64,000 nucleotides of DNA from Glandiceps talaboti. Its lineage: Eukaryota > Hemichordata > Enteropneusta > Spengelidae. Below are positions 11,143 through 23,618 of the stretch, in pieces; the first letter of the stretch is position 1, and each line of letters opens with the position of its first letter. The position numbers and the translations under genes were made by a program. The DNA is taken from assembly GCF_964340395.1 (NCBI RefSeq), contig NC_135555.1, positions 19,784,947 to 19,848,946 of the forward strand, read 5' to 3'. The notes beneath the pieces are model-generated. The model was given only the letters and a program-made list of their open reading frames with translations, ran no database searches and was not told the DNA's origin.

Positions 11143-14100
11143 AGAGACTAATCATGTAGTTGTATTTGGCTAATACATGATTAACTCAGTCATACTGTGT
11201 AAGAGAACTGTTTCTCATTTTCAGAGTTATCATGTGGTTGTATTTGGTTAATACATGATTAACTCTGTCATACTGTGTAAGAGAACTGTTTCTCATTTTC
11301 AGAAAGTTTTTTTTTTCAGAAAGTTGTTACCATGGGTTGTTTTTTTTATTAAACTCTTTGTCATATAAGAGTACTGTTACTCATTTTTAGAAAGTGACCA
11401 TTTACTTGTATTTGACTAATACATGTTGAACTCTGTTATAGAGTATGTGTAGGAGTACTGTCACTCATTTTCAGAGAGTTATCATGTGGTTGTATTTGGT
11501 TAATACATGATTAACTCTGTCATACTGTGTAAGAGAACAGTTTCTCATTTTCAGAGTTATCGTGTGGTTGTATTTGGCTAATACATGATTAACTCTGTCA
11601 TACTGTGTAAGAGAACTGTTTCTCATTTTCAGAAAGTATTTTTTTTTCAGAAAGTTGTTACCATGGGTTGTTTTTTTATTAAACTCTTTGTCATATAAGA
11701 GTACTGTTACTCATTTTTAGAAAGTGACCATTTACTTGTATTTGACTAATACATGTTGAACTCTGTTATAATATAGTATGTGTAGGAGTACTGTCACTCA
11801 TTTTCAGAGAGTTATCATGTGGTTGTATTTGGTTAATACATGATTAACTCTGTCATACTGTGTAAGAGAACTGTTTCTCATTTTCAGAGTTATCGTGTAT
11901 TTGTATTTGGTTAATACATGATTAACTCTGTCATACTGTGTAAGAGAACTGTTTCTCATTTTCAGAATTATCATGTAGTTGTATTTGGCTAATAGATGTT
12001 TAACTCAGTCATACAGTGTGAGAAAACTGTTACTCATTTTCAGAAAGTATTTTTTTTCAGAAAGTTGTTACCATGGGTTGTTTTTTTATTAAACTCTTTG
12101 TCATATAAGAGTACTGTTACTCATTTTTAGAAAGTGACCATTTACTTGTATTTGACTAATACATGTTGAACTCTGTTATATAGTATGTGTAGGAGTACTG
12201 TCACTCAGATCATTTTCAAAGAGTTATCATGTGGTTGTATTTGGTTAATACATGATTAACTCTGTCATACTGTGTAAGAGAACTGTTTCTCATTTTCAGA
12301 GTTATCGTGTATTTGTATTTGGCTAATACATGATTAACTCTGTCATACTGTGTAAGAGAACTGTTTCTCATTTTCAGAGTTATCATGTGGTTCTATTTGG
12401 TTAATACATGATTAACTCTGTCATACTGTGTAAGAGAACTGTTTCTCATTTTCAGAGTTATCATGTGGTTCTATTTGGTTAATACATGATTAACTCTGTC
12501 ATACTGTGTAAGAGAACCGTTTCTCATTTTCAGAGTTATCATGTGGTTGTATTTGGTTAATACATGATTAACTCTGTCATACTGTGTAAGAGAACTGTTT
12601 CTCATTTTCAGAGTTATCATGTGGTTCTATTTGGTTAATACATGATTAACTCTGTCATACTGTGTAAGAGAACTGTTTCTCATTTTCAGAGTTATCATGT
12701 GGTTCTATTTGGTTAATACATGATTAACTCTGTCATACTGTGTAAGAGAACCGTTTCTCATTTTCAGAGTTATCATGTGGTTGTATTTGGTTAATACATG
12801 ATTAACTCTGTCATACTGTGTAAGAGAACTGTTTCTCATTTTCAGAGTTATCATGTGGTTGTATTTGTTTCTCATTTTCAGAGTTATCATGTGGTTGTAT
12901 TTGGCTAATAGATGTTTTACTCAGTCATACAGTGTGAGAGAACTGGTTAATACATGATTAACTCTGTCATACTGTGTAAGAGAACTGTTTCTCATTTTCA
13001 GAGTTATCGTGTGGTTGTATTTGGCTAATACATGATTAACTCTGTCATACTGTGTAAGAGAACTGTTTCTCATTTTCAGAGTTATCGTGTATTTGTATTT
13101 GGTTAATACATGATTAACTCTGTCATACTGTGTAAGAGAACTGTTTCTCATTTTCAGAGTTATCATGTGGTTCTATTTGGTTAATACATGATTAACTCTG
13201 TCATACTGTGTAAGAGAACTGTTTCTCATTTTCAGAGTTATCATGTGGTTCTATTTGGTTAATACATGATTAACTCTGTCATACTGTGTAAGAGAACTGT
13301 TTCTCATTTTCAGAGTTATCATGTGGTTCTATTTGGTTAATACATGATTAACTCGGTCATACTGTGTAAGAGAACTGTTTCTCATTTTCAGAGTTATCAT
13401 GTGGTTCTATTTGGTTAATACATGATTAACTCTGTCATACTGTGTAAGAGAACTGTTTCTCATTTTCAGAGTTATCATGTGGTTCTATTTGGTTAATACA
13501 TGATTAACTCTGTCATACTGTGTAAGAGAACTGTTTCTCATTTTCAGAGTTATCATGTGGTTGTATTTGGTTAATACATGATTAACTCTGTCATACTGTG
13601 TAAGAGAACTGTTTCTCATTTTCAGAGTTATCATGTGGTTGTATTTGGTTAATACATGATTAACTCTGTCATACTGTGTAAGAGAACTGTTTCTCATTTT
13701 CAGAGTTATCATGTGGTTGTATTTGGTTAATACATGATTAACTCTGTCATACTGTGTAAGAGAACTGTTTCTCATTTTCAGAGTTATCATGTGGTTGTAT
13801 TTGGTTAATACATGATTAACTCTGTCATACTGTGTAAGAGAACTGTTTCTCATTTTCAGAGTTATCATGTGGTTGTATTTGGTTAATACATGATTAACTC
13901 TGTCATACTGTGTAAGAGAACTGTTTCTCATTTTCAGAGTTATCATGTGGTTGTATTTGGTTAATACATGATTAACTCTGTCATACTGTGTAAGAGAATT
14001 GTTTCTCATTTCCAGAGTTATCATGTAGTTGTATTTGGTTAATAGATGTTTAACTCAGTCACATAGTGTAAGAGAACTGTTTTCCATTTTCAGACAGTTA
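11143..14100. repeat. 78-bp satellite array with higher-order repeats
   Basis: About 35 or more monomers of 78 bp, each with TTGGTTAATACATGATTAAC, then CTGTGTAAGAGAACTG and TTTCTCATTTTCAG. The array begins about 40 bp after the recombinase-like stop codon. Near 11300, 11630 and 12040 a longer, diverged block (with GTTACCATGGGTTG) recurs, making a higher-order repeat of roughly 330-410 bp. Monomers from about 13150 to 14020 are almost identical. Because 78 is a multiple of three, long minus-strand frames with a 26-residue period stay open; these are not genes. Confidence 0.95.
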
Positions 14101-14387
14101 TCATGTAGTAATGATATATGCAAGTCATAATATATATGCATAATATGCAAGTCAGTTTGTGTCATCATACTATCCAATTTGGCCACAAGGCAGTCATTAT
14201 CTTACAATCAAGGGATACTGAAATCAAAACAGGGATCAGCAGCTTCAAAATTCTTAGCCGACAAGGGCTGTGTTATAGATGATGACTACATGTAGGTTGT
14301 TACCTTCTTGTATTGCGTCAAATTGTATACACTGTTTGTTGATTGTTATAAGACATACACACTGTCAAAGATATGTCATCTTTTGAA

Positions 14388-14473
14388 GAGTTGTTATTAT
14401 CTTGTAATTTGCAAATACATATTAAACTTGGTTATAGAAGGTTTACTCAAACGGTGACTTGTCATTTTCTGAG
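14388..14473. repeat. Diverged outlying monomer of the 78-bp satellite
   Basis: Aligns to the satellite unit from GAGTT through TTGTAATTTGCAAATACAT to TCATTTTCTGAG with many differences. It lies about 290 bp beyond the array edge, as expected for an old edge monomer. The sequence from 14474 to 15397 shows nothing else I can support. Confidence 0.5.
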
Positions 14474-15397
14474 TGTTGTGTGTATCTTGTTGCAGTATGG
14501 TGATAAACGTATGTAAGAATTGGCAAGGTCGACTATTCATCTCTCTTGATGTATTTGTTGCCTGGGAGGGGTTGAAGTAGGCCAAGTATTATAACACTGG
14601 CATCCCAAAACCACCAAGTTCCACCTAGTGCCTGGAATAGCCATGTATTGATGGATTGTATATAAATATATAAAGTAAATATTCTAAAAATTAAAATGTG
14701 TGTAAATGTTTGTCACATGACATCATTAAATAGTAAAATGGCCACAATGCTAAGAACTTTGATTAATTTTGGTATTCAGCCAGATAAACATATTGATTTG
14801 TCTTCTCATTTAGCGACTCTGTGAACATGCATAAATAGGATGCGTTTGCTAGTACTTGAAAGTATCAGATTAAATTGTTTCTTGTGTCCAAAAAAGGCAG
14901 ATATAATGTGGCAAGAACATACATGTTTGAATTCAGGGACACATAGGGATCCCCAAATATGGAAACTTCTTGTCATGTGCAGACACTGAATATTCAAAAT
15001 GGCCAACAATCAATACGTTCTTTAACCAATTCCAAATGTTTTAGCTTTTATTTCATAATAAAAGATCTGTTAAAATACACATGAGGGAAACGGTAATCTT
15101 GCTGATCGCACCAGTTTACTCGACTTAATTCTTCAGCAAAAAACACTTGAAGAAGATGAATCAAGAAAATGCAATTAGTTGTTCCTGTGCAACAACCCTC
15201 ACAACGATCAGGAAACTTCTTGGTAGCCTTTCTTTGCAACTACTGCAGATTGTTCAGTCCCTCTTGTGAATATTATTCTTAACATTTTCAACATGTTGAA
15301 ATCACCGGAATCATCAGGAGCAGCATTTGATAAAACGACAATAAATTGATGTACATGATTAATCGGACACTGCATGTAATCCTATGGAATCAGAAAA

Positions 15398-18338
15398 GGG
15401 TCATACTAAAACGAATGACAAGTGAATGACAGAAAAACAAATGACACAGATACTAGACCGAATGACACGCAAATGACAGAAAAACGAATGACACAGACAC
15501 TAAAATGAACGACAGGGTTTTGAGTATGATACAAGTTGAATGATAGGGTTTACATCACATAAAAAGTAGAATGACAGGGTTTTGTGTATTAAACAAGTGG
15601 AATGACAGGGTTTTGACTATTATACAAGTGGAATGACAGGGTTTACACTATAGAAAAAGTGGAATGACTGTTTTGAGTATTGTACAAATGGAATGACAGC
15701 ATTTACACTATAGAAAAAGTTTAATGATAGGAAAGTTTTGACTATTATACAAGTGGAATGACAGGGTTTTGACTTATACAAGTGGAATGACAGGGTTTTG
15801 ACTTATACAAGTGGAATGACAGGGTTTTGACTTATACAAATGGAATGACAGGGTTTACACTATAGAAAAAGTGGAATGGCAGGGTTTGACTATTGAACAA
15901 GTGGAATGACATGGTTTTGACTATTATACAAGTAGAATGACAGGGTTTACACTACATAAAAAGTGGAATGACAGGGTTTGACTATTGAACAAGTGCAATG
16001 ACAGGGTTTTGACTATTATACAAGTAGAATGACAGGGTTTACACTACATAAAAAGTGGAATGACAGGATTTGACTATTGAACAAGTGGAATGACAGGGTT
16101 TACACTACATACTATCCATTGCCTTCAGCCGTCCCGTTTTAGGAAACAAGATACTAAGTGATGACAGGGGTTTTGATCACTCAAATATGACAAAGTATCA
16201 CCAAGGGAGTTGAGACGTCTGGGTATATTGAGATGCCAGGAAGTTACAATCATAACAAAGATACTCAGTATCAATAAACATGACACCCTGGCCACACATA
16301 GGCTAGTACATGTACATGTATCCATGTTTCATAAAATTTATACATGAGAATTGTAAAAAGTTACAGTGAAATGGCAGTGAAGTCTTCATTGGTAGTATGA
16401 CTATGGATACATTAATAGTTTAAGGTCCTAATAGACTGCTGGAATGTAGTATTTTTGGTAGCACCGAATCTCAGTTATCTGAATAAGGCATATGTCTGAA
16501 GTGCTGTAATGTTTCCCTGTAGCATAGCTAGTACAAGTTCATTAGCTGCAGGAAGCAAGACGTTCATACACTAGATGTTTGGATTTCCCACAGTGCCGCT
16601 ATCTCTAGTGTCCTACTTAGAGACTCCACTGATTAAAATTAGACAAAATAGTGTTATCATTACCACAATTACAACAGTGTATCTAGTTCCTAGTATCGGG
16701 ACAGCTGAAGGCAATTGGTAGTAAAAAGTGGAATGACAGGGTTTTGATTATTGTACAAGTCGAATGACAACATATACCCTATAGAAAAAGTGGAATGACA
16801 GGGTTTTGACTATTACACAAGTGGAATGACAGGGTTTTGACTATTATACAAGTGGAATGACAGGGTTATGAGTATTAAACAAGTGGAATGACAAGGTTTT
16901 GACTATTATCCAAGTGGAATGACAGGTTTTGACTTATACAAATGGAATGACAGTTTACACTACATAAAAAGTGGAATGACAGGGTTTTGATTATTGTACA
17001 AGTCGAATGACAACATATACCCTATAGAAAAAGTGGAATGACAGGGTTTTAAGAATTATACAAGTAGAATGATAGGGTTTTGACTATAATACAAGTGGAA
17101 TGACAGGGTTATGAGTATTAAACAAGTGGAATGACAAGGTTTTGACTATTATACAAGTGGAATGACAGGGTTTTGATTATTGTACAAGTTGAATGACAAC
17201 ATATACACTAGAAAAAGTGGAACGATATTATACGAGTATTAAACAAGTAGAATGACAGGGTTTTGAATATTATACAAGTGGAATGACAGTTTACATAAAA
17301 AGTGGAATGACAGGGTTTTGATTATTGTACAAGTGGAATGACAGTTTACACTACGTAAAAAGTGGAATGACAGGGTTTTGATTATTGTACAAGTTGAATG
17401 ACAACATATACACCATAGAAAAAGTGGAACAATAGGGGTTTGAGTGTTATACAAGTAGAATAACAATGTTTACACTACAGTTAGTGTTGACTGATGGGAT
17501 GTTGACTATTATACAAGTGGAATAACAGCATATGGAGTATAGAAAAAGTGGAATGACAGGGCTTTTACTGTGTAGAAAAAGTCGAACGACATTGTTTTTA
17601 ATATTATACAAGTGGAATGACAGAATTTACACTATAGCAAAAGTTAAATGATAGGGTGTGATTATTATACAGTTAGAATGATAGCAGTTACACAACCGAA
17701 AGAATTGGATGATTTATATATTTAACTTGTATAATACTACAAAACCCTGTCATTCCACTTGTATAATAGTCAAAACCCTGTCATTCCACTTGTATAATGC
17801 TCAGAACCCTGTCATTCCACTTGTATAATAGTCAAAGCCCTATTATTTGGTGTGTTTTTTCTATAGTGCAAACCTTGTCATTCCACTTGTTTGATACTCA
17901 AAACCCTGTCATTCCACTTTTTATGTAGTGTAAACCTTGTCATTCCACTTGTATAATAGTCAAACCCCTGTCATTCCACTTGTATAATAGTCAAAACCCT
18001 GTCATTCCACTTGTATAATAGTCAAAACCCTGTCATTCCACTTGTATAACACTCAAAACCCCGTCATTCCACTTGTATAATAGTCAAAGCCCTATTATTT
18101 GTTTTTTTTCTATAGTGCAAACCCTGTCATTCCACTTGTTTGATACTCAAAACCCTGTCATTTTACTTTTTCTATAGTGTAAACCCTGTCATTCCACTTG
18201 TATAATAGTCAAAACCCTGTCATTCGTTTTAGTGGCTGTGCCATTCCTTTTGCTGTCATTTGCCTGTCATTCGGTTTGGTATCATTCTGTGTCATTCATC
18301 TTTCTGTCAGCCCCTTGTAATTCGTTTTAGTATGACCC
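15398..18338. mobile_element. Foldback-type DNA element, about 2.9 kb, non-autonomous
   Basis: The ends are inverted copies: left GGGTCATACTAAAACGAAT, right its reverse complement, and the similarity runs inward over about 130 bp. Inside is a tandem array of about 31 bp (AAGTGGAATGACAGGG plus a TTTTGACTATTATAC or TTTACACTATAGAAA spacer). It is in one orientation to about 17710 and in the opposite orientation from there to about 18230, so the element can fold on itself. AAAA flanks both ends as a possible 4-bp target duplication. No transposase frame is seen. The inner segment 16112-16721 is a separate insertion. Confidence 0.8.
16112..16721. mobile_element. MITE with TA target duplication nested in the foldback element
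   Basis: 610 bp with about 25-bp terminal inverted repeats: CTATCCATTGCCTTCAGC on the left, CTACCAATTGCCTTCAGC when the right end is read inward. TA lies on both sides (16110-16111, 16722-16723). Removing the insert with one TA restores the surrounding repeat word CACTACATAAAAAGTGG found elsewhere in the array. TA duplication suggests mobilisation by a Tc1/mariner-type transposase. No coding sequence. Confidence 0.85.
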
Positions 18339-18610
18339 AAAACAGCATAAAGCAACCCTGATCATAGCAAGTCCTCTCTAATACTGTACCAGAATGAGTC
18401 CTCAGATTGACATCTCGAGTCCTCGATCTGTAGTCCTCAAGAGAATAGGGTTTTGCAGATTTTTGAAAATTCACTTCGGATGGATTAAGAAGTAGCCCAC
18501 ATGGTTTAGTGTGATAGATATTCTTCTGCAAAATCTTAGATCCGTAGGGCAAGGGGAAGTTGATGTCCTCAGAGGACGGTCGTTCAACAGGGTCCTCAAA
18601 GGTTGTGTAA
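18339..18610 (-). other. Orphan segment with an open minus-strand frame
   Basis: This 270-bp stretch between the foldback element and the (TG)n tract matches no unit. On the minus strand it is open for about 90 codons with mixed composition (YTTFEDPVERPSSEDINF...). It may be an exon fragment of an unidentified gene brought in with the foreign block, or chance. No splice signal or homologue that I recognise. Confidence 0.2.
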
Positions 18611-18615
18611 AACGC

Positions 18616-18617
<2 letters not shown>

Positions 18618-18670
<53 letters not shown>
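18618..18670. repeat. (TG)n microsatellite, unit B (junction)
   Basis: Pure TG run. The sequence to its left is foreign, while ATTCTACTCTCAAAA to its right is unit sequence, so the junction of array and inserted block falls in this tract. Confidence 0.95.
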
Positions 18671-18671
<1 letters not shown>

Positions 18672-19442
18672 TTCTACTCTCAAAACTGCTTAGAAAAAAA
18701 ATAGGTTTGAACATAGGTTGTCAAGGAATATTACTGTACACACGTGTACGTTTGAATCGTATTAGTTCCGCTGCAATTATAACGGGTTTTTTTGTTTTTT
18801 TAAATGTTTTGTTTGTTAGTTAGTTACAATAACTAACCAGCAACAATACACAAGCAGCATTGAATCGTCTGTAGGTAAACGTTACTTTCTGTTAGCTGTA
18901 TAAATGATAAATCAAAATCAGATTGATTTTGGGTCCGCACTCAAAAATCAGCGCACTCAATAGCGATCACGATTTCAGCCTCTTCAGTTCTTCTTATGGA
19001 TAATATCGACTACTGATTAACATGTACAGTGTCTGATTAGTTATTTCAAAGCATTTCAGTGGATATATTGTGATTGGAATTCTCTGATCGAAAAATGATA
19101 CAACCTTTACAGTTAAACATGATAGTGGACAGATTCATAATCGAGCTTTCGCTCAAGATCTAAACTTGTCACTGCCTACACTACCTACAGATAACATTGA
19201 CTACTAATTAACAGATACAATGTCCTTTTATAAGTAATTAACCAAAGTTCGGTAAATATATCTCTGGTAATTTGGTGAAAACATGTCCCAGTTGCATCTA
19301 GCTCGGTTTACACCATAAGCTTGATCATTTCTGAAATGAAGACGTCAATAGAAATTCCCAGGCTCATACAAAATTAAATCGATCATTTTGGCATTTTCGT
19401 ACTTTCAGTGTGAGTATTTAAGTTTTCAATAGGCTTATATAT

Positions 19443-19622
<180 letters not shown>

Positions 19623-19863
19623 CTCGGTGAGTATCAATCTGCTAAGACAGTGCTCTATACCGCAGTGGCAGAGCGTAATATATATATATATATATTTCAA
19701 TATCGTAGCTGGAAAGATGAGCTATGAAAATGTGACAAATTAAATGTTTTGATTCAAAAAGAGGAAGCTTTCACATCTCATACGTGAGGGAGTTTAGTTG
19801 CCAAAGTTGCTTTGTACGGCGTGGCATTCTACTCTACCGCGTCTTTTCGAATCATACGTTAGA

Positions 19864-19871
19864 TCACGTGA
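19864..19871. promoter_or_regulatory. E-box TCACGTGA upstream of copy 2
   Basis: Same palindrome as before copy 1, about 153 bp before the exon 1 ATG. Confidence 0.55.
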
Positions 19872-20023
19872 CCAAAAAGCAGCGCGTACAGAACGTACTT
19901 TTGGTTTATAGACATGTGTAGGAAAACATTCCAGTTCAGAACACATGAAACTTGTGACTTGACTAGTTACACGTCTTGTATTGTATGTATATTGGCTATA
20001 TTCCGGTGGTTCATCGTACGGAT

Positions 20024-22717
20024 ATGGGTCAGAATCAAAGCAAACGCTTCAACAACTTGAAGTTCTCCATTCTGAAGAAGTTTGGACGTGGTCGTAGGTA
20101 AGTTCAAAATAACTTTTCGGTTCGTAACTTTGACTTTTGCTCATAAGCTTACGCTTCTTATAACGACCACTAAGACGAAATATTGTGAGTCTAAAGGTAG
20201 ATTAAGAATATTTTCTGATACCAATATTGATATTGTGTTCAAATCTGGGAACAACTACTATAATGAGAGGACACATTTGATGGACAAACGGGCGACTTTG
20301 AGATTAAAAGACAATACTCTCAATTTCAAATGTACACATCATGGAATAAAATTACATGACTTTCCCGCTCACGCTTCAATAATTTCTTTTGTTGTCTTCA
20401 CCGTTTATCAGTTCTGTTTAGACTAAACCTATACATGTAAGTCTTATCTAGCGCCCTCAACATCTCTTTGATTATTGGCTCAATTATGGAAGAATTCTCG
20501 TCACATGCACATCAACGGTCGAACTGTGCATCAGGAAATGGTAGTTGTATAAAATATTATTGCGTTGTTGTTTTTTTCTTCAGGAAGACTGTTGTTGAAA
20601 CAATCAGCCTTCCATGTAGTCATACTATGCATAGGAGTCCAGGAGATAAGATTAGTTTTGATGACGGACAGATAGTCGTTGAAAGGACAATTTCTCCTCA
20701 TACCCAATGTGAACTAACGATGGACATGTCATCCGAGACTGTGCTGCCTAATGCAGTGAGTGGAGCAGTCTATGAAAGTGACGTCACTAATGCAGTAACC
20801 AGTAACCAAGGTAGGACTAGTAATCACTTAATGGACTTGTCCTTTATGTCAGAATTGTTAAAGAATTTAAAGATACCAGTGGATGATGATGACAAAGATA
20901 GTACTCATCTTAAAGTAACTAATCTAGACCAATCTAAGTCGAAAATTCAGTTTATGAAGATTCCTGTTGCTGAGGGTCAAAGGTCCGATGATCCAGTCGT
21001 TCGAATTGTGACGGACATCACTCCAAAGAAAGTTGATAACCCCTGCAATGATTGTACGCCAGAAAGTCAGAACTTAAAAAACGATAAATGTATTAATGAC
21101 AATGATAATGTAATGAGTAATAGTGAGAGCAGTTACCATGGTGATAACGATTCGGATTCTTTTACCACAGTCACAGAATTGTCTAAGTCTTGTAGCTGTT
21201 CCATAGGAAGTACTGAAGAAGGGAGTTCTTGTGGATTTATTGGCAGTCTCGCAAACTCAGTTACTATCTCATTTGCAGAAAGCATTGAAGGTAGTCCTTC
21301 TGGATCCATTGAAACTTTCGGAAATTCAGTTAGTACAAGTATCTCCTTTGCAGAAAGTATTGAAGGGAGTCCTTCTGGATCCATTGAAAGTTTTAGAAAC
21401 TCAGATTGTACTAGTATCTCCTTTGCCGAAAGTATTGAATGGAGTCCTTGGGGATCCATTGAAACTTTCGGAAACTCGGTTAGTGTCTCGACTGCAGAGA
21501 GTATTCAAGGGAGTCCTTGTGGATCCATTGACTCTATCGGAAACTTAACGAATTCCAGAGACACAGTGAGTGTAAAGTCTGTAATGGTGAGGAATGACGT
21601 CACAACAGTTCTTTCTGAAGTGAACACAAGTCTGTGGTCTTCAGAAGTTATTGAAAGCACAGTCGTTGGCAAATCACTCGGTGATGACGTCAACCAAATG
21701 GTCCGGAAACTATGCGAACGAAAATCTAAAATTCCGGTGTATTCACAGAAATTGGTATTGACCAAATACCTTTCAATGACTGCTCGTGGTCATAAGAAAA
21801 CGAACAGGTTTACTAAACAATATACAGGTGTTCCATCTTTATCTAGATCCAACAGTGTGGACGCGAGAAAGGGAAAGCACTTGGCAACGGGTAACGTTAG
21901 ATTACTATCCAACGTTGGTGGCGTACATGGCGATGTCAGCAAGAAAAGGTCAGTTGATAGTAAATTCCATAGTAACGAGGAGAACGGTCGGGTTGGACCC
22001 AGAAAAAGGCATCTTGGCAAAATTCCCATCAGTCAGAATAATCATGTGCAAATGCACGAGACTTTGCGTGATTTGGAAGAAAAGATAGAGAGACTTATTA
22101 AATCTGTCAACGTGACAAGGAAGTGGTGGAACCCACTGGTGAAGAAAACCTCACGTGTCCATCCAAGAAGGGGAAATTACATTGGAAAAGTTTTCAATAA
22201 GACACACCCATCTGTCAATCATAAACCCACAGATATAAAGAATCAAAGAGAACATGATCAGACATCCCGGAAGATGTTGACTATCACCACCAAACCAAAA
22301 CAAAAACTGGTTAAGTTTAAACCCAATGTATGTATGTATGGCAGGATGAGATGTATCAAGGCAAAGAACTGTCTCTCTCATCAAAAAAACACATGTACAG
22401 CCAAACCAAAGACCACAAATGTTCAGGTGCAAACTTTCCAGGAAGAACCAATTGTTACAGGAACAAGGTGTGTGATGGAAAGATTTCTGACAGATCTCCT
22501 TAAATGTGATTTGCCACCTCCATACGACATAAAGAAAATGAACATACAAGGAACACCCAGTGGTATCCCAGAAACTTCCTCCAATTATGCAATGTCCGAA
22601 GAAGAGGAAGACTATATTGCAACACATTCCATATCAAGAACACGATACCAACTCAGAAACACTATTAAAGGCCTAACTGTTTATGATACACTAGAGGACA
22701 TGAGTGTAATCATATAA
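20024..22717 (+). CDS. Array gene copy 2: long form, 735 aa
   Basis: Exons 20024-20097 and 20584-22717, intron 486 bp, phase 2. This is the longest copy. Against copy 1 it has a fourth Ser-rich repeat (a second ESIEGSPSGSIE.F unit) and an extra segment of about 60 residues between KLVL and KRSVDSKF (YLSMTARGHKK...GGVHGDV, basic and Ser-rich). The first SKIP motif is kept; the second reads LGKIP, so its Ser is lost. The C-terminus has IKGLTVYDTLEDMSVII. The frame is open from end to end. Function unknown, features as for copy 1. Confidence 0.75.
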
Positions 22718-23105
22718 GTATATGCAACTTTTAATTCCATAACATGTCAGTGATGGAATACCAACGGTGAACTGAGCCTGACAAACATTGTTATAGATAC
22801 TGTAGTTCCAACTTGCGAAAAGCAACGTATATTAATATAACGTAACCCACAAAGAGGACAGTTTGACACAAAGAAAGATATCCACATCTACTCAGAGTGG
22901 CAAAAAGACCGTGGACAATATAACTGTTATGTGTTCAGATAGATTCACAGTGCCGGTGAAGCTGGAATGATGATATGAATTTGAGACACGATTGAAATAC
23001 AGGACAAATATTTTGTATCGGAATGGTGTGTAGACAATATCATAGTGAATTTCAAGAGACTCAGTTGCTATTGAAGGGGAATATATTTAATTTATTTATC
23101 ATTTT

Positions 23106-23111
23106 AATAAA
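23106..23111 (+). terminator. Poly(A) signal AATAAA, copy 2
   Basis: About 390 bp past the stop codon in the conserved 3' flank. Confidence 0.6.
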
Positions 23112-23429
23112 GGTTGTTTTAAAAGTGTTGTTTCACATCCCATATAGTTTGTTGGTGTTTTTTTTTCTAATTTCAATGATATGCATAACTAATATGATCT
23201 TCACCAATTACAAATCTAACAAATAGCATAAATCATATGGCAGTTCAGTATGCTGGGTTAGTCTAGAGACTCGTCTTTAACTTTCTAATGTAGAGATCCA
23301 TAGATATGTCGACAAATGTTATGGGAAAACCATTTACTGTTCGTACTTTGTTTAAATACGAGAAAACTCAAACCTTTTCTGTTATATGCATGTATGGGGT
23401 TTAAAAAGAAAAGAAAAGAAGAAACAAGA

Positions 23430-23618
23430 ATGGATGGATTGTTGGGTGGATGGGTCGATGGATGGATAGAGGGAGGGATGCATGGACGGGTGTGTGTGTC
23501 TGTGTGTGGTGGGGGTGGATGGATGGATGGATGGACGGGTGGATTAATGGGTGAATGGATTGTTGAGTAGGTAGGTAGGTGGGTGGGTGGATGGATGGAT
23601 GGTTGGAGGGAGGGATGC
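23430..23618. repeat. GGAT/GGTA minisatellite, unit B
   Basis: Tetranucleotide-like array (GGATGGATGGGT, GTAGGTAGGTGG) between fixed flanks AAAGAAGAAACA and GCATTCATGCATAACGG. The minus-strand Pro/Ser/His-rich frames across it are artefacts of the repeat. Confidence 0.95.

Noticed and set aside
13485-14024. 179-codon minus-strand ORF with a 26-residue repeat (and similar frames at 12705 and 12921)
   Set aside because: The frame is open only because the 78-bp satellite monomer is a multiple of three and free of stops on that strand; it ends with the homogeneous part of the array.
18471-18823. His-Thr or Cys-Val repeat ORFs over (TG)n tracts (also at 28649, 34984, 49755)
   Set aside because: Pure translation of a dinucleotide microsatellite.
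20082-20426. 114-codon intronic ORF, related frames at 42503 and 57213
   Set aside because: Tested as an alternative second exon: reading from exon 1 across the nearest AG gives an immediate TAG, and the segment is deleted without harm from the introns of copies 4 and 6.
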